Assembly: GCA_028554645.1 (NCBI GenBank)
Contig: JAQOOI010000021.1
Coordinates: forward strand, 434,001 to 498,000
Length of the DNA: 64,000 bases
Direction of reading: 5' to 3'
Source of the DNA: Omphalotus guepiniiformis
Lineage: Eukaryota > Basidiomycota > Agaricomycetes > Agaricales > Omphalotaceae
Made by a program: the position numbers and the translations under genes. Shown piece after piece: positions 1-12,243 of this stretch. Position 1 is the stretch's first letter; each line of letters starts with the position of its first letter. Under the pieces are notes generated by a model. That model saw nothing but the letters and a program-made list of their open reading frames with translations. It had not been told where the DNA came from and did not search any database.

Positions 1-795
1 CTGGTATACATAAGAAGCGCTGCGCCTTGCGGAAAAACGGCCTTGTTTAAGCAGCTGACGATACATTTCTCCCTGGCCAGCAAATTCGAGCATGAGGAAT
101 ACTCGCTGGGAGTCATGGAAATAACCATAGAGGCGCAGGATGTTGGGATGGCGAAGGTTCATTTGAATTTCGATTTCACGGCGCAGTTGACGCTCGCAGC
201 GTTCCTTGACGAGCTCGGCTTTGTAGAGGGTTTTAAGAGCGAGAATGTACTGCGGTGGCGTATTTGTTCTGACCATGTACACTCGTCCAAATTTGCCCTT
301 TCCGAGCGGCCGACCAATTGAAAACGAGTGTAACGACCAGTTCGGAGTGGGATTTGAGCTGCTATTGATCAGAAGAGACATATAAATAGAGAGGATATGT
401 ACTCACAGCTTACTCGAGTCCAGGGCAAGATCCGGGGCCTCTTCAAAAGAAACATGTTCATGGTTATCCGATTCCAGTCCTCCGTCATATTTCCCAATAT
501 CAACAGTCATTGCCAACTCAGTGGCATCCTTCGGCTTCGGTGCTTTCGTCTTCGGGGTTTTTGAAGCATTCAAGTCAGATTGACTCGATGTTAGAGAGCT
601 AGAGGCTTTCAAAGAAGAAGAAGAAGAGCTGGCTTTTGAACCAAGTTTCGAAGGTATCGCTGGTTTGCTTTTGTTCAACGGGTTGGGCGCAGCATACTTA
701 GATAGTAGCTTAGCGACTTCAGCGCTAGGTCCTGGATGCTTTTTCGAGATGTCAAGAGAGGAAAACTTGTGAGTTAGCGTCGAGACGGAGGACAT
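1..795 (-). CDS. Aurora-type serine/threonine protein kinase, N-terminal part (3' end outside window)
   Basis: Runs off the left edge. Exon 1 is 795-407 (ATG at 795), a 48-bp GTGAGT..CAG intron follows, and exon 2 starts at 358 and continues past base 1. The first ~130 residues are a Ser/Lys/Pro-rich, disordered tail. Exon 2 begins the kinase domain: glycine loop [13 protein letters not shown]-type lysine in ALKTLYK, the alphaC segment [20 protein letters not shown], and GEMYRQL. The peptide [11 protein letters not shown] with GEMYRQL..GRFS is typical of Aurora kinases (Ipl1/Ark1), the chromosomal passenger kinase that corrects kinetochore attachment. The catalytic HRD and DFG lie outside the window, so activity cannot be judged. 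Family assignment is from the sequence; the mitotic role is family knowledge. Confidence 0.9.
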
Positions 796-1556
796 GGTTC
801 AATGTTGAAAGTCGAAGTCGTGCTGACACAATAATCGCGGCAACATTTGGGGCCGCTGAGTCACATGATCGCGTTTTGCTCCATCCGCTACCGGGCGGCC
901 CGACGGCTTTTCCAGGCCCGCAACTGCTTGCTATTCACACGTATCGAATGTACGCCCGTTCAATATATCAATCTTCCTCAAGTCCAGGCATGATGCTGTC
1001 TTTCGCCCGCCCATGAAGATACATATGTACGTGGAAGATATGTACCAAATCTTATTCTATATATGCCGAAAGTAGTCAACAACGACCCACTTCGTCAGGA
1101 TTCGTGATTTCATTGCCAGAAAAGAAGGGGACTAGTAGTTGTGCACAGCACACAGCATACAATATCGATGTTCTACATGGGCTGTGTCTGCAGCTCGGTA
1201 GTACGGAATGTATGTATTAATATAAATCACAGTTCTCGACTGACGTTAGGAATGATGGAAGGGCGGTTAAAAGCTGTTAAATCGAATGCTGTGGTGCCCC
1301 GTAGTATTTCTGCTCTTTGCAGTGTAGGGCGCATTGTATGAGAATCCTTGGTGCGTCTCTATATCACCTCTTGCAGTTGTCTATCTCCTAACTACTATCA
1401 TAAAGAGCTCAGGCTTTGGTTGGTTTCAAGATCGGTTTGGCGTTTGTTGATTTACTAGGATTTCTAGGTGCGCCATTGTTTCGAGGCCTGGAGACGTACT
1501 CATGATGGCGTAGATCTCGAAGAGTAGCTCAGGAGAAACAAGGAACTGGGGAGGAT
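796..1556. other. Intergenic region between divergent kinase genes
   Basis: About 760 bp separate the start of the Aurora kinase (-) and the start of the TKL-like kinase (+), so promoters of both must lie here. I see CATG-rich and AT-rich stretches but no convincing gene, RNA or repeat. Confidence 0.6.
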
Positions 1557-4500
1557 ATGCCGCTCAATCCTGCTCGTTCGAGCAGTCCCGACGACTCATT
1601 CTCACTTCCTGAAAGCCCTCACTTGCTAAGAAGACCACTATCAAATCTGGACATTTCTTCCATCAATTTCATTCGCGATCAGGCCTTTTTCACTAACCCA
1701 GATATCTTGAAAGAGCTTGATCTGGAAAGCGAAGCCGCTCTCCCCTCTCGTCTTGTCGGCTGTCTAACCGCCGCGCAATACTTTGGGCATCAATACGAAA
1801 CATCTATGGATATACACACCCTGAACAAAGCAATCTGCTGTTATAGGACAGCTGAGGAGGAGAGCAAGGGCGTCGACCCTATTTGCCGCAGGGTTGCTCT
1901 TCAAGGCCTTTCAATCTGCCTTCTTCTTCGATATCAGGCAATGAAGGATCGGTGTGACTTGGATGAAACAATCAACATTTGCTGCGGCAGACCAGGAACA
2001 AACAATGCCCATTGCAATCCTTGGTTCCATCTTCGTGTGGCTGCCAGCTACCACTCACGCTTCGACCACTCGGGGGATATACATGATCTGGAAATCGCCG
2101 TTCAGCACTATCACACTGCTATCTCGCATCCTTTTCCACGCAAGACAGATTATTTAATGGCTCTCAAAGACCTTCAATCTAGTCATCAGGCCTACCCGGA
2201 GTTTAGATCCCTCCTTCTTGCACGGGCTCGCGAAGCCAAACTCGCCGTTGTTTCCCTAGATCCAGACGAGACACATCGGCTCGAGGTGCTGAAGTTGCTT
2301 TTGGACCTCCTTCGAGAGCAATTTCGGCAAAATAGATATCCTCAACTGCTCAAAGAAGCAATTGCTGTTGATCGAGAAATCTTTTTACTCTTTTGGCCGA
2401 TCTGGGAAAAGGAGACATTCTCCGACGCAAAGGGCTTAGTCAATTTGCGGGATTTCACTAGCTCTCTTCCCGGAAAAGCAGTCAAACTGCTGGAGACAGT
2501 GCAGAATGTAGCAGATGATGACGGTGAAACTCCATTGCATCACCAGTATGTCGGGGCTTGGTTTTGCGGTTGGTACGTGTTTGCATATTTGCCTTAGTGG
2601 ATTTGATTAGATTCGGTTATTGGACAGGTTGCGAAATGTAGACTTTTTCCGACTCCTCCTCCTTCGATTGAGAATAAAGCCGCGGCATCTTTCGAGGACC
2701 ATTCATCTTCTGAGTAGACTCGATCGGACTCGGAGATTTCGTGCGACGCTATGCCAGCAGGAACCAGAGCCCGGAAAACCATTCGTATTTATCGTCTCTT
2801 CTTCAAAAGCAAGCGACGAAATTGTTGCTGCCACGTCTGACTACAAGGAGGTTTTCCCTTTCGTGCGACATTTGACAGACGTCCGTGATATCCTGTCTTT
2901 GTCTGATCCTCTTCCATATATTCTTGAAGCGGATGCTGTCTGGGTACCTTCTATTATGCACTTTTTGCAATTGGTAACGATTACCGACTCCATATAATTC
3001 TCAGTTCTGTGACTAAGCATTCGATTCGGCAGGAACTCGATGACCTTGTGTCTCCACATCGCAAGGCATGCCTGAAGCTCCTTCGTGCCCTAGCCAGAAA
3101 GCATGGACTCCTGCCCCCCTCGCTATTTCTAAGAAATGTGAAGCGTCAGGGCGTCAATGCAATCAGAGGCGGAGGGTTTGCGGTGAGCTTTAAATTGCAC
3201 TGGCGGTGTTGTATTCCGTTAAATTTATCTCGATATCTAGGATATTTGGAAAGGAGAAACCTCAGGAAGATTGGTCTGTTTGAAGGTACTGCGGATGTTC
3301 ATTGAAAGCGACGACCGTAGCCGAGAGCGCATCATATGCGTCAGTGACTTCTTCCGTGTCTTCAGCGCTCATAGTGTATCGTGTTTAAACTGCGTTCTCC
3401 AGCAATTTTGTCATGAAGCTCTGTTGTGGAGACAATTAAATCATCCGAATGTACTTCCATTTCTGGGCGTCAGCACCGAATTGTTTGCTCCCGGATTCTG
3501 TCTCATCTCACCATGGATGAATAACGGAGATATTGTGACTTTCTTGAAGAATAACCCGCATCACGACCGACTGGACGCTGTATGACTATTTCTCTGATCA
3601 TTGTCAACGTACTCATAGCTGGTCATGCACAGATCTATGAAGTCTCGAAAGGTCTCGCGTACCTTCATTCCCTTTCACCTCCAATCGTCCACGGAGACAT
3701 AAGAGGAGTATGTGGTTCTCCTCTCATTAGACTGACGATGTCTTTCATCTGATCATATCCCTCGGCCTTGTAGGCGAATATCCTAGTGGATGATGATTTA
3801 CGATGCTGCCTCGCAGATTTCGGACTAGCGTTGGCCGCGGAGTCGCAAGTACTAGCAAGCACCACAGGCGGATTACGGGGATCTGTTCGTTGGATGGCTC
3901 CTGAGCTCATGGACAGAGGTGTAACTCAACATCAAGGCCGACCGCGGGACAAGACACCACGGGATATTTATGCATTCGGTTGCACCACCTATGAGGTATC
4001 TATGCTCATACTACAGCAAGAGGCTTTTCGTGCTAACCCTGACCTATCAATATAGATCCTCACCGGAAAACCCCCATTCTCGGAGCAGACCATGGAAGTA
4101 ACCGTGATTCTGGATGTCATTCGTGGCCGCAGACCCGCTAGACCCACCGATATGTGGTGTCCAGATAGCGTCTGGAACCTCATCGAGAAATCTTGGACGC
4201 AAAATGCTCGGGAACGTCCTAGGGCGAGCAATGTCCGTAACTTCCTCGACCGACTGAGTCTCCTCCGAAAGCGGAATGTGGATGACTACCGCACACTGGA
4301 GTTTGATGACGATACGAGCGGTCCGATTTTTATTGACCTCTCAGACGATGACGAGTGCGATTTGCAAAGTCATTGTGGGTCGGATGATGAAGGCACAAAG
4401 AGTCCGAGTCCGACGCCGTGGGGACAGAGAGGAGTAACACCTGACAACCCGATTGAACTCGATTTTTTTGAGCCCGCTAACAAACCGGACCAGAGAGGAG

Positions 4501-4804
4501 TAACACCCGAAAATCCGATTGAACTCGATTTTGATAATGGACAGTCAGCTAACAAACTGTTGGACCAAAGAGGAGTCTCACCCGCCTACCCAATTGACCT
4601 TGACCTTGACCTTGACTTTGACTTTGAACAACACCACGATGGGAACATTGAACAGCCTGCTAACAAACTAGTAAGTCTAATCGACATAATTTTCCTTCCC
4701 CCGTGCAGTTCTGAGTAATATTCATATAGGCCATACAGCCTACGAAGCGTTTACGGACAGACGACGATGAGGAAGGTAATAGAACATTCAAGAGGTTACG
4801 GTGA
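1557..4804 (+). CDS. Tyrosine-kinase-like (TKL) protein kinase with TPR-like N-terminal region
   Basis: Nine exons: 1557-2572, 2628-2973, 3033-3182, 3241-3339, 3403-3579, 3633-3707, 3774-3995, 4056-4670, 4730-4804; 924 aa. Residues ~60-200 hold paired-helix repeats with TPR-like spacing (ETSMDIHTLNKAICCYRTA; SGDIHDLEIAVQHYHTAI), as in many mushroom kinase/CHAT proteins. The kinase domain follows: glycine-loop region GGGFADIWKG, lysine in VCLKVL, HPNVLPFLGV, catalytic loop HGDIRGANILV (HGD in place of HRD, common in this fungal expansion), DFG in LADFGLAL, and MAPELM. The C-terminus is acidic with three copies of a short peptide and ends in a basic tail (TKRLR, FKRLR). The intron between exons 4 and 5 is 63 bp and in frame, so it could be retained. 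Substrate unknown. Confidence 0.82.
4425..4612 (+). repeat. Three tandem copies of a ~22-25 residue peptide repeat in the kinase C-terminus
   Basis: Within the last long exon of the TKL-like kinase, the DNA beginning cagagaggagtaacacc is repeated three times. It encodes QRGVTPDNPIELDF, QRGVTPENPIELDF and QRGVSPAYPIDLDL, each but the last followed by a variable linker and ANK. Copies differ at synonymous and conservative sites, so this is a modestly aged coding duplication. TP/SP dipeptides in each copy are possible phosphosites (inference). Confidence 0.85.
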
Positions 4805-5296
4805 AGCGAACGACGCTATTGCGTCGGGTTTGATGGCGGACAAATGGCAGGCCCTGCACGAGCATTTTGACAGTGCACATGGTGTAGACTTAGTGTACAT
4901 GTATTTCTAGGTGCCATTGTAAATCATCGTAGTATTTTTTTTACTTGGCTTAAACACATACACTGCAGAGAATTTATCCCATTCATGAAACACTGAAATT
5001 AGAAACTTTGAATAGTGATGTAACTAACCGAGGGGTAGGTAGGGTATATCCAAGAAGGTGAAAATAATGATAACAACGAGAACCAAACCGTCAAGGAGAG
5101 GGAGGGGGAGGAAGGATTCAAAAACAACCTATTCACAACAAAAGAATCCATCCACAAAGCGGATAATAAATCAAGCAAAGAAAAAAAACACCGAACCAAT
5201 AGTTGTACCCACAACTCCATCTACACACATTCACAACTCAAAACTAATAACCAAAAAAGCGCCTTGCTCTCCCCATCCTTATCCCATCTCCTCGAA
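4805..5296. other. Intergenic region between convergent genes
   Basis: About 490 bp between the stop of the TKL-like kinase (+) and the stop of the RhoGAP gene (-). It should hold both 3' UTRs. A/T-rich with poly-A tracts near 5180; no gene or RNA recognised. Confidence 0.6.
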
Positions 5297-8024
5297 TCAT
5301 ACCCCACCCCCACCCTTCGCCTCCAAACTCCCACTAACCGGCAACGGCGGAACAGGCGGAACAGTCCCATTCATCGGAGGCGCAAAAAATCCCTCAGCCG
5401 TAATACCCATAGCCTCAACCCCAGCCCCAGCAGATTTCCTCATAGTTCCTCTCCCAATAGAAATAGATCCTTTCCTACCGGTAGTTCCCAACGCCCCACC
5501 ACCACCTCCACCACCTCCACCAGCAGCACCGCCAATTGACCCCCGCTCGATACTGATGGTGGATTTGGCTTTAGATTTGTTGAACGTGGGGTAAGCGAAT
5601 GATGAAGGTGCAAAGTGGCTTGAAGAATTTTCGGGGCTACCGCTGCCAGCGCCAGAGGCGATGTTGTGGAGTGAGCGGACGCCTCGGGAGGTAGAGGAGC
5701 TGGTGGAGAGTCCTGTACGGTGACGTGGGCGGTAAGTTGAGTTTGAGGTTGGGGTCGGGGTCGATGTTGATGCTGTCACACCACCGCTGCTGCCCCAAGT
5801 ACTTGGTGGACCATCATTCCCATTGGGTTGAATTGTCGTTCCAGAGAAGGTATGTCCGTGGCTTGGACCTATAGGCATAACCAACATCGCATCGTCGATA
5901 TCCTCATCATCATCATGTGCCCCGCCTGTACTGCTCTGTCGTCTATGATGCTGATGAGCCCCACCGACAAATTCATTAAACTTGAACCCATTCGAACCAC
6001 CCCCCACCGCCTTGTTTTCATCCTCACTAACCCCACCACTCGCACTCGGACTTGGACTCCCACTCCCACTCCCACTCCCGCTCCCACCATCAACAAACTC
6101 TCTCTCCACATGTCCCACAGGTAACAGCGCCTCACTCCGATCCACAACTTCATCAAAAACCTCATAATACCTCTGTATACAAAGTTTCACAATCGCACCC
6201 AACGTCGTCTTATTTTCCGATAATGCCGCTTTATTCAGTGTAGACGGCGCTGGGGGGACATTCGATTCAAAGATGGCTGGGCCGCCTGGTACAGCACACA
6301 TTAGGACGTCCCGAGCGGGATTTGTACCTGAGACGAGATTAGGGCAGAGGACGACGGCGAGGTTGTGTGCGTCCATTCTGTTTGAGGCTGAGCGCAGGGA
6401 TACTTCGTGCATTAAGTCTAATAAAGATAGTGTGGGTGATTGATCAGAGGATAGGGGAGAAGATGATTGCGACTTACGCAGGACATGGCTAAGCAGGATA
6501 TACACGCAAGGCGGTAACTCCGGTAATAGCACCTCTCGAATATACATAACACTCGTCATATCCGTCAAATCACTCGACGGCATCGGACACCTCCTTATAA
6601 CAGGGTAAAGCATCTCAGGAAAAACAGGCGTCGGTAAATCCCTGAGATATTTCTTCAACAATACCGCAGCTAAATGAGGATCGCCAAATGTATCCAGGGA
6701 AACGACATTGCCTCTGTCATAAGCTTCTTGTGCGGCTCGAAGCATAGCTGAGGGTGGTGATCGTCTGAAAAGACCTTCCTCTTGTAATCCAGTTTCACGT
6801 AGAAACTGGATAGCGTCTTTTACGACCCGGGGAATACCACCTTTTTCTCCTTCGTATCCCATTATGTCTTCGAGTGGTACGCCAAAGACGCTAGAGGGTG
6901 CGGGTATTGGAAGAACAATCTTTTTCTCGTGTTTGAGGTTTTCCCTGTGATGAGATGAGAAGTTCAATGTGATGTAATGGGCCATGGAAAAGGGGGAACA
7001 TACTGATAGACAGCAGGAGCGATGTCGATCTGAGTGAGTGGTACGTGGTAGGCAAGTTCGGAAAGGGAGTCGATGTAGGATATCTTGCGAAAGAATTTCG
7101 GACTACAGGGAGGGAAATTACTAGGGTGCATCCTTTCGAGAAGAAAGGAGCCAACCTGATGATTGCACCTGCGAGAGAGAAAAGCACTAGCCACCATATG
7201 TCAGTTCTCGTATCATCATTTCTATTGGCAAAGATAAGAGCGTACTCTTGGAGAAAAACGACGAGTGAACGATAAACTAAATCCATGCGTTGAGTGAAGC
7301 GAATTCATTCTTAGTATGGCGAAACTCACCAGTCGTTTCAGATTCTTTCGATATTTCCGACTCAAGCTGCGATGAGCCTTCCATACCCAACTCCATCCGG
7401 GCGTATGCTTCCCACCAGCGGCGAAAAACACAACTGTATAGTCAGACTCCACTACGAAAAAGGTGAGCCAGGCATTACTTGTTGATAGATACTTGCCTAC
7501 CATAAAGGTTGAGATAAGACAAAATCCGACTAGAAGCACGAATCTATCGTCAGCGGCGCACTTTAAGGGGGCGCATGGGGGGTAAACGTACGAAAGCAAA
7601 AGATCATAGTTGACTTCTCGAGGATCAGGCAATGCAGAAGCATTTATCACAACCCTATTCTCACAATCAGTCTTATAAAGGACTAGAACGAAAAGTCAAG
7701 ATGTTTACATTGGACGCGTCCTGCGAAACACCTATGTTAAACGCCCCGGGTTTCACCAATTCAAAACTCTACTCACTCATAATCAACCCCGGCCTGAAAA
7801 ATGACCCTCGACATAACTTCCTGAACAAGCTCCCTACCTTCCTGCTCTACATTCACTCCAGACTCTCCATTCCGCTTTGTCCATGGGGGTGTGAAGAAAG
7901 TTTTTCGGCGAGGACTGATTGGAGAACGAAAATGAGAATCGGAAGAAATGGGAGAGCTGGGGGCTGAAGGAGCTATTGAGAGTGCAGCTAGTCTCTGCTT
8001 CAGGCTCAGATTGCTCGGAGGCAT
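5297..8024 (-). CDS. Rho GTPase-activating protein with CRAL-TRIO/Sec14-like domain
   Basis: Nine exons: 8024-7777, 7654-7592, 7529-7501, 7451-7330, 7276-7246, 7186-7156, 7102-7004, 6944-6478, 6417-5297; 736 aa. Residues ~80-230 form a Sec14/CRAL-TRIO-like lipid-binding module (VVINASALPDP, YTVVFFAAGG, MLFSLAGAIISPKFFRKI). The RhoGAP domain follows (~240-450): VFGVPLEDI, then EEGLFRRSPP with the arginine finger, VLLKKYLRDLP, and NRMDAHNLAVVLCPNLV. This order is that of p50RhoGAP/ARHGAP1 and fungal Ecm25-like proteins, which switch off Rho/Cdc42 at membranes. The last ~250 residues are low complexity (Gly, Ser) with a GGGGGGGGGA run. The start is supported by the N-terminus LSLKQRLAALSI. The intron between exons 1 and 2 is longer (122 bp) than the rest. 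Which Rho protein it acts on cannot be read from sequence. Confidence 0.9.
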
Positions 8025-8301
8025 CGAGTTTGGTGGTAGTCGCTGGTCGACAAGGTCGAGGAGTGAAATTCAATCCCAACCCCACGTGGGAGTCCGCAAG
8101 GTTCCATCGGATTACGTAATTTGTCACGCATCATTATTCGACATCGTCAACGATGGCAAGACTGAGGACTCAAGACGAGTGAGACGATGTCGAGGGCCAA
8201 GGATAGAATGTATGCGCTCCTGAGGGTGAAGAATATCCAGCTTCATCGTAAACTTTTAAGGTCGTCTAAAAAGGTAAAAGTGATTGATATACACAGCCGT
8301 A

Positions 8302-8388
8302 TGACAAGAGTGGGATTTGAACCCACGCCCTTTCGGACTGGATTTCATGTCCTGATTCCAGCGCCTTAGACCGCTCGGCCATCTTGCC
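8302..8388 (-). tRNA. tRNA-Leu(CAG) with a ~7-nt intron
   Basis: Read on the minus strand from 8388: acceptor stem GGCAAGA pairs with TCTTGTC (one G-T), discriminator A at 8302. The D-arm TGGCCGAGCGGTCTAAGGC is the type II form of Leu/Ser tRNAs. The anticodon stem CTGGA/TCCAG encloses ATCAGG + ACATGAA + A; with U33 conserved, the anticodon is CAG and about 7 nt follow base 37 as an intron. A short variable arm (TCC GAAA GGG) and T-arm GTGGGTTCAAATCCCAC complete the fold. The gene sits alone between the RhoGAP start and the CoA-ligase start. A T-rich stretch lies ~15-20 nt downstream. Confidence 0.9.
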
Positions 8389-8610
8389 TTGTTCAACCAT
8401 GAGCTGCAAGACACTATTGCCTGCGGTGAGCTGCCACTTTATGTAATGCCCCAGTCGGTCCGGAGACTCCGCCTGTCATTACAATCGGAAGCGGGAACAG
8501 AAATGACCGGAAATCCTGAGATACCCGCCACAAACTCGACCGGTAGTCCCACTATTAAAGCCCAATGTGCTTCAAAGGAAGCCCCTTCAAGTTTCCTCCT
8601 TCATAGAACA

Positions 8611-10997
8611 ATGGTTCTTACTTCCTTCTTCCCTCAGCCTCCGCCCCTCGTCGACGTTAATGTTCATAAAATCTTCTTTGGTAGAGAAGATCAAGCTACA
8701 TGGCCAGAATTTACGTTTCATGTTGATCCAGAGACGGACCGGAGGAGGACTTTTAGGCAGTTTGAAGAGAGGGTTGGAGATGCTTTGACTGCTCTTGGGG
8801 CTTCTGTCAAAGATAGTGGGATGGGGCTTGAGGGAGAGGGAGGTGAAGATATTGTTGGTATTATGAGCGAGAATTCTTCTGTAAGTTTTCTTTGTGTGTG
8901 TGGTATCATCGCTCATCGTCAAAGCGCCACAAAAACAGGACTACGTGGTCCTAGTGCACGCATTACTCGCAAATACCACACCATTCGCTTTGATTTCCGC
9001 TTATTCGACTCGTTTCGAGCTGCTACATGCATTCCGGTTATCGAAGATTACTAGATTGTTTGTTCAGCAAAAGTACTTGCCTCATGCGCTGTCTGTTGCG
9101 CGAGAGGTTGGTCTCTCGTTGGATAGGATTTATATCATTGGCGGTCACGTAAAAGGTCATCAGAGTATCTCCGGGATGATTGATCGAATTCGTAAAGCGA
9201 AATTACCCCGACTCGATCCTCGACCAGCTACGCGGAATACATTGGCGTATCTCGTGTTCTCTAGTGGTACCAGTGGTTTACCCAAAGGTGCGTTCTAAAC
9301 ACACACATAGGTGTCGTGGTGAAAGACGTTTTGATGTGATTCATGTAGCGGTCATGATAACGCACGGAAACTTGATATATTCCCTGCATCAAGCTATGGT
9401 TTTCGCAGCAGCACACGCCGAGGTTCATAAAGTAAAGAAAACCCAGCTTTTCCGTCCATTGCTCTAATCATCGAGAACTAACATCATCGCTTCAAGCCTC
9501 CGGAAGGTGTCCCAGTATCTCTCGCTTTTCTCCCATTACACCATACCTACGGTCTACACACCTACTGCTTCCGTTCATTGTTAACACCTACCACATACGT
9601 GATTCTGAACAAATGGAATATCGACACGGCTTTGCGGGTGATACCAAAGTGCGTAACATTTCATTCATTTATTGCATGCAATCATTACGCCGCCGGTATC
9701 AAATCATCTCCGAACTGATACGATTTACACGATTCAGGTACCGAATTACTGATTTGAATCTTATACCCTCCGTGATACATCAGCTCGTGAATCACCCTCG
9801 TATAACGAAAGTTGACTTGAGCTCGTTGAGATCAGTCTCCAGTGGTGCGGCGTATCTCCCAATACAACTCGCTAACAAGTTGGCGGCGATTTCTCCTGGA
9901 GAGACAATCATTAGAGAAGGTGTGTATCGATACTACCCGTCCACTTTCTTGGATTTATCCAAAACTGTACTCATTTTCCTACGTATCGTTATGATCAGGT
10001 TACGGAATGTCAGAATGTGTAAGTATCCGTTATTTCACTTCCTTTTTCCTTTTTTCCTTTTACCTACCTACATTCATCGAAAATAACTAATATGTATCTA
10101 TATTCAAGACGGTAGCAGCCATAACCCAAGTCCTACCTGGAGTTCTCAACGGTCGCGGCAAAAATACACCTGGAAGCGCAGGATTACTTCTCCCTGGAAT
10201 GGAAGCGCGTATAGTGCGCGAAGATGGTTCAGAAGCCGATTTCAATGAAGTCGGTGAGCTGTATCTTAGAAGCCCGAATGTGTCTCCTGGATACTGGAAT
10301 AATGAGAAAGCGAATAAGGAGACGTTTATTGATGGGTGGCTTAGGACGGGTGATAAGTTTAGGGTGGATGAGGATGGGTATTTCTTGTATGTCTGTCTTT
10401 TAAGTTTGTCGTTGCTTTCCTGGCCATTGGGGAGTGAAGTGATACTGAACCCTCGCTGACTCGGACTCTTTTTACGATGCAGTTTCGCGGACAGAGCCAA
10501 GGTCAGTCAATTGTTTCTTAGTGACGAAAACTAACCTCGAAACGAATTTTTGTGTTGTTTAGGATACCCTCAAAGTCTCCGGAGCCCAGGTTTCCCCGGT
10601 CGAAATCGAAGAGATGTTACTCGCACATCCAGACAAACTTATCATTGACGTTACCGTTGCAGGTGTTTCCGGTCACGGACGGACATCGGACGAGAAAGTA
10701 CCTAGAGCGTGGATCGTGCTTAGTGCTGCTGGGAAAAAGAGAGGTGCGGGTGCGGTGGTTAAGGAATTGGATAGGTGGCAACAGGAGAATTTGAGTAAGT
10801 ATAAATGGTTGAGAGGTGGGATTGAGGTGGTTAAAGAGGTGTGTACACGCATGCCGTTTGGTTTAATCTGGTTTGTTAATAACTGCTTATGGTGTGATTA
10901 GATACCCAAATCACCGACAGGGAAGACGTTACGGAGGGTTCTGGTGGATAAGTACGAGCGTCGTAGGGATCGGAGAGTCGTGAAAGGGAAGCTCTGA
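8611..10997 (+). CDS. AMP-binding acyl-CoA ligase, 4-coumarate-CoA-ligase-like
   Basis: Ten exons: 8611-8880, 8939-9287, 9349-9431, 9497-9648, 9738-9919, 9999-10018, 10109-10386, 10483-10501, 10563-10838, 10902-10997; 574 aa, usual for the family. Motif A1 reads YLVFSSGTSGLPK + AVMITHGN; LPLHHTYG follows. The adenylate motif is GYGMSEC (family usually YGMTE). Then GELYLRSPNVSPGYW, GWLRTGD, and the C-terminal KSPTGKTLRR with the catalytic lysine. The reaction is ATP-dependent adenylation of a carboxylate and transfer to CoA. Two exons are only 20 and 19 nt. No clear peroxisomal signal: the C-terminus ends VVKGKL. Substrate (phenylpropanoid or medium-chain acid) cannot be assigned. Confidence 0.92.
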
Positions 10998-12243
10998 GAA
11001 GGTCGTAGCTATTGATGTTTAGTGCATGTATGGTATGGTATGGTATGGGTACGTATTTCTGTTGTTCTACTTTTAAATAAGTACAACAACACATGTTTCG
11101 TGTTCGTTTTTGCGCCTTCGGACGCCGGACATCGTGGTGACGGGCTGGCTGGTGACTGGTGACGGGACGCTATCAGAAAAGAACCTCATATAATGCTATA
11201 GTCATTTTCTCATGCTAACTAAGTAAATCCAATTATATTCATGGATTTAGTGGGTCATTGGGTCAGATGGTTTGTTGGTACTTGCGCCCGGGAAGAACTT
11301 GGGAGTGGTAATTATACACTCGCCAGACGTCAGTCAATATTCAATATTGGAAGTCACCTTCTCTTTGTCAAGCGGGTGCGAAGCCAGCGAGTTGGGGTTT
11401 CGCGTATCTTTCGAGTACAATCACGGATAATAAAGGAAGTAAGTAAGTGAATGAACGCGCCCGGCCACGCTCTTTACATACATACGATAAGTATCTATGT
11501 ACATACATACATCCAGTCCAAGAAAAAAACAATCACCACCACCGCACGACACGCACATGTCATAGTTGATGCCCATTCATTAATCATTCACTAGGGCGCG
11601 CGCGAAATCATGTCATTGTCAGAGACCCTTCCTTAATGCTTCCTTTCCCTATCGATCAATGCTGTGCAGTGCGAGAGCATCATTTACACGTGTAAATCAA
11701 AAAGGGGAACCTTCCGAAGAAGGGGGGGGGGGGGGGAAACTTGAGAAGAAACATGTTGTTTCCGCGTGTTGCGAGTCCGTGAATACGTATGTATGTATGT
11801 ATGGTAGGTTAACCCCGCGTATGTACTTACATACCTGCAAAAATTGAAAAACACTTGACTTGAGGTAAAGGCCTCGTTTCTTCTTTCTCCTCTTCCTTGC
11901 ACCTACACCTACACCGCAGACGAGCATTCACTTCGCCCCTAATTGGAGTGACTAACGACTGACGAACTAACGAACTAACCCTGAGGCTGATCCTCACTTA
12001 CACCCTCTGCGTTCCACTCCGAATCTCTCGCTCCGTCGTCATTGTTCGTACATTGGGTGGTTACACAAACTCAAAGGATTCGGAGAAGTCGCCTTTGTTA
12101 AAGTCGGATTGAAAACGAAGGAAGGAAGGAAGGATGAGGTACCCAGGGCCAGACGATATAACCGGTGAGGACTCCAGCTCCATCTCCATCGCCGCCGCCG
12201 CCAACCGCAAGGGTGGTGGTGGCGTTTGGTTTGTTGAGTTGTT
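10998..12243. other. Intergenic region with simple repeats
   Basis: About 1.2 kb without a recognisable gene. It contains a poly-G run near 11721-11736, GTAT microsatellite repeats near 11786-11800, TACATACATA repeats near 11475-11510, and pyrimidine-rich tracts. A short open frame from ATG 12134 ends after ~38 codons and is not used as a start here, though it could be the 5' leader or an alternative first exon of the next gene. Confidence 0.55.

Noticed and set aside
8389..8610. Upstream extension of the CoA-ligase start through an in-frame leader
   Set aside because: The extension starts beside the tRNA, has no family similarity, and ATG 8611 gives a normal N-terminus.
11721..11740. Poly-G run as a G-quadruplex regulatory element
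   Set aside because: It is a single homopolymer run in an intergenic region next to other microsatellites, and its length may be a sequencing artefact.
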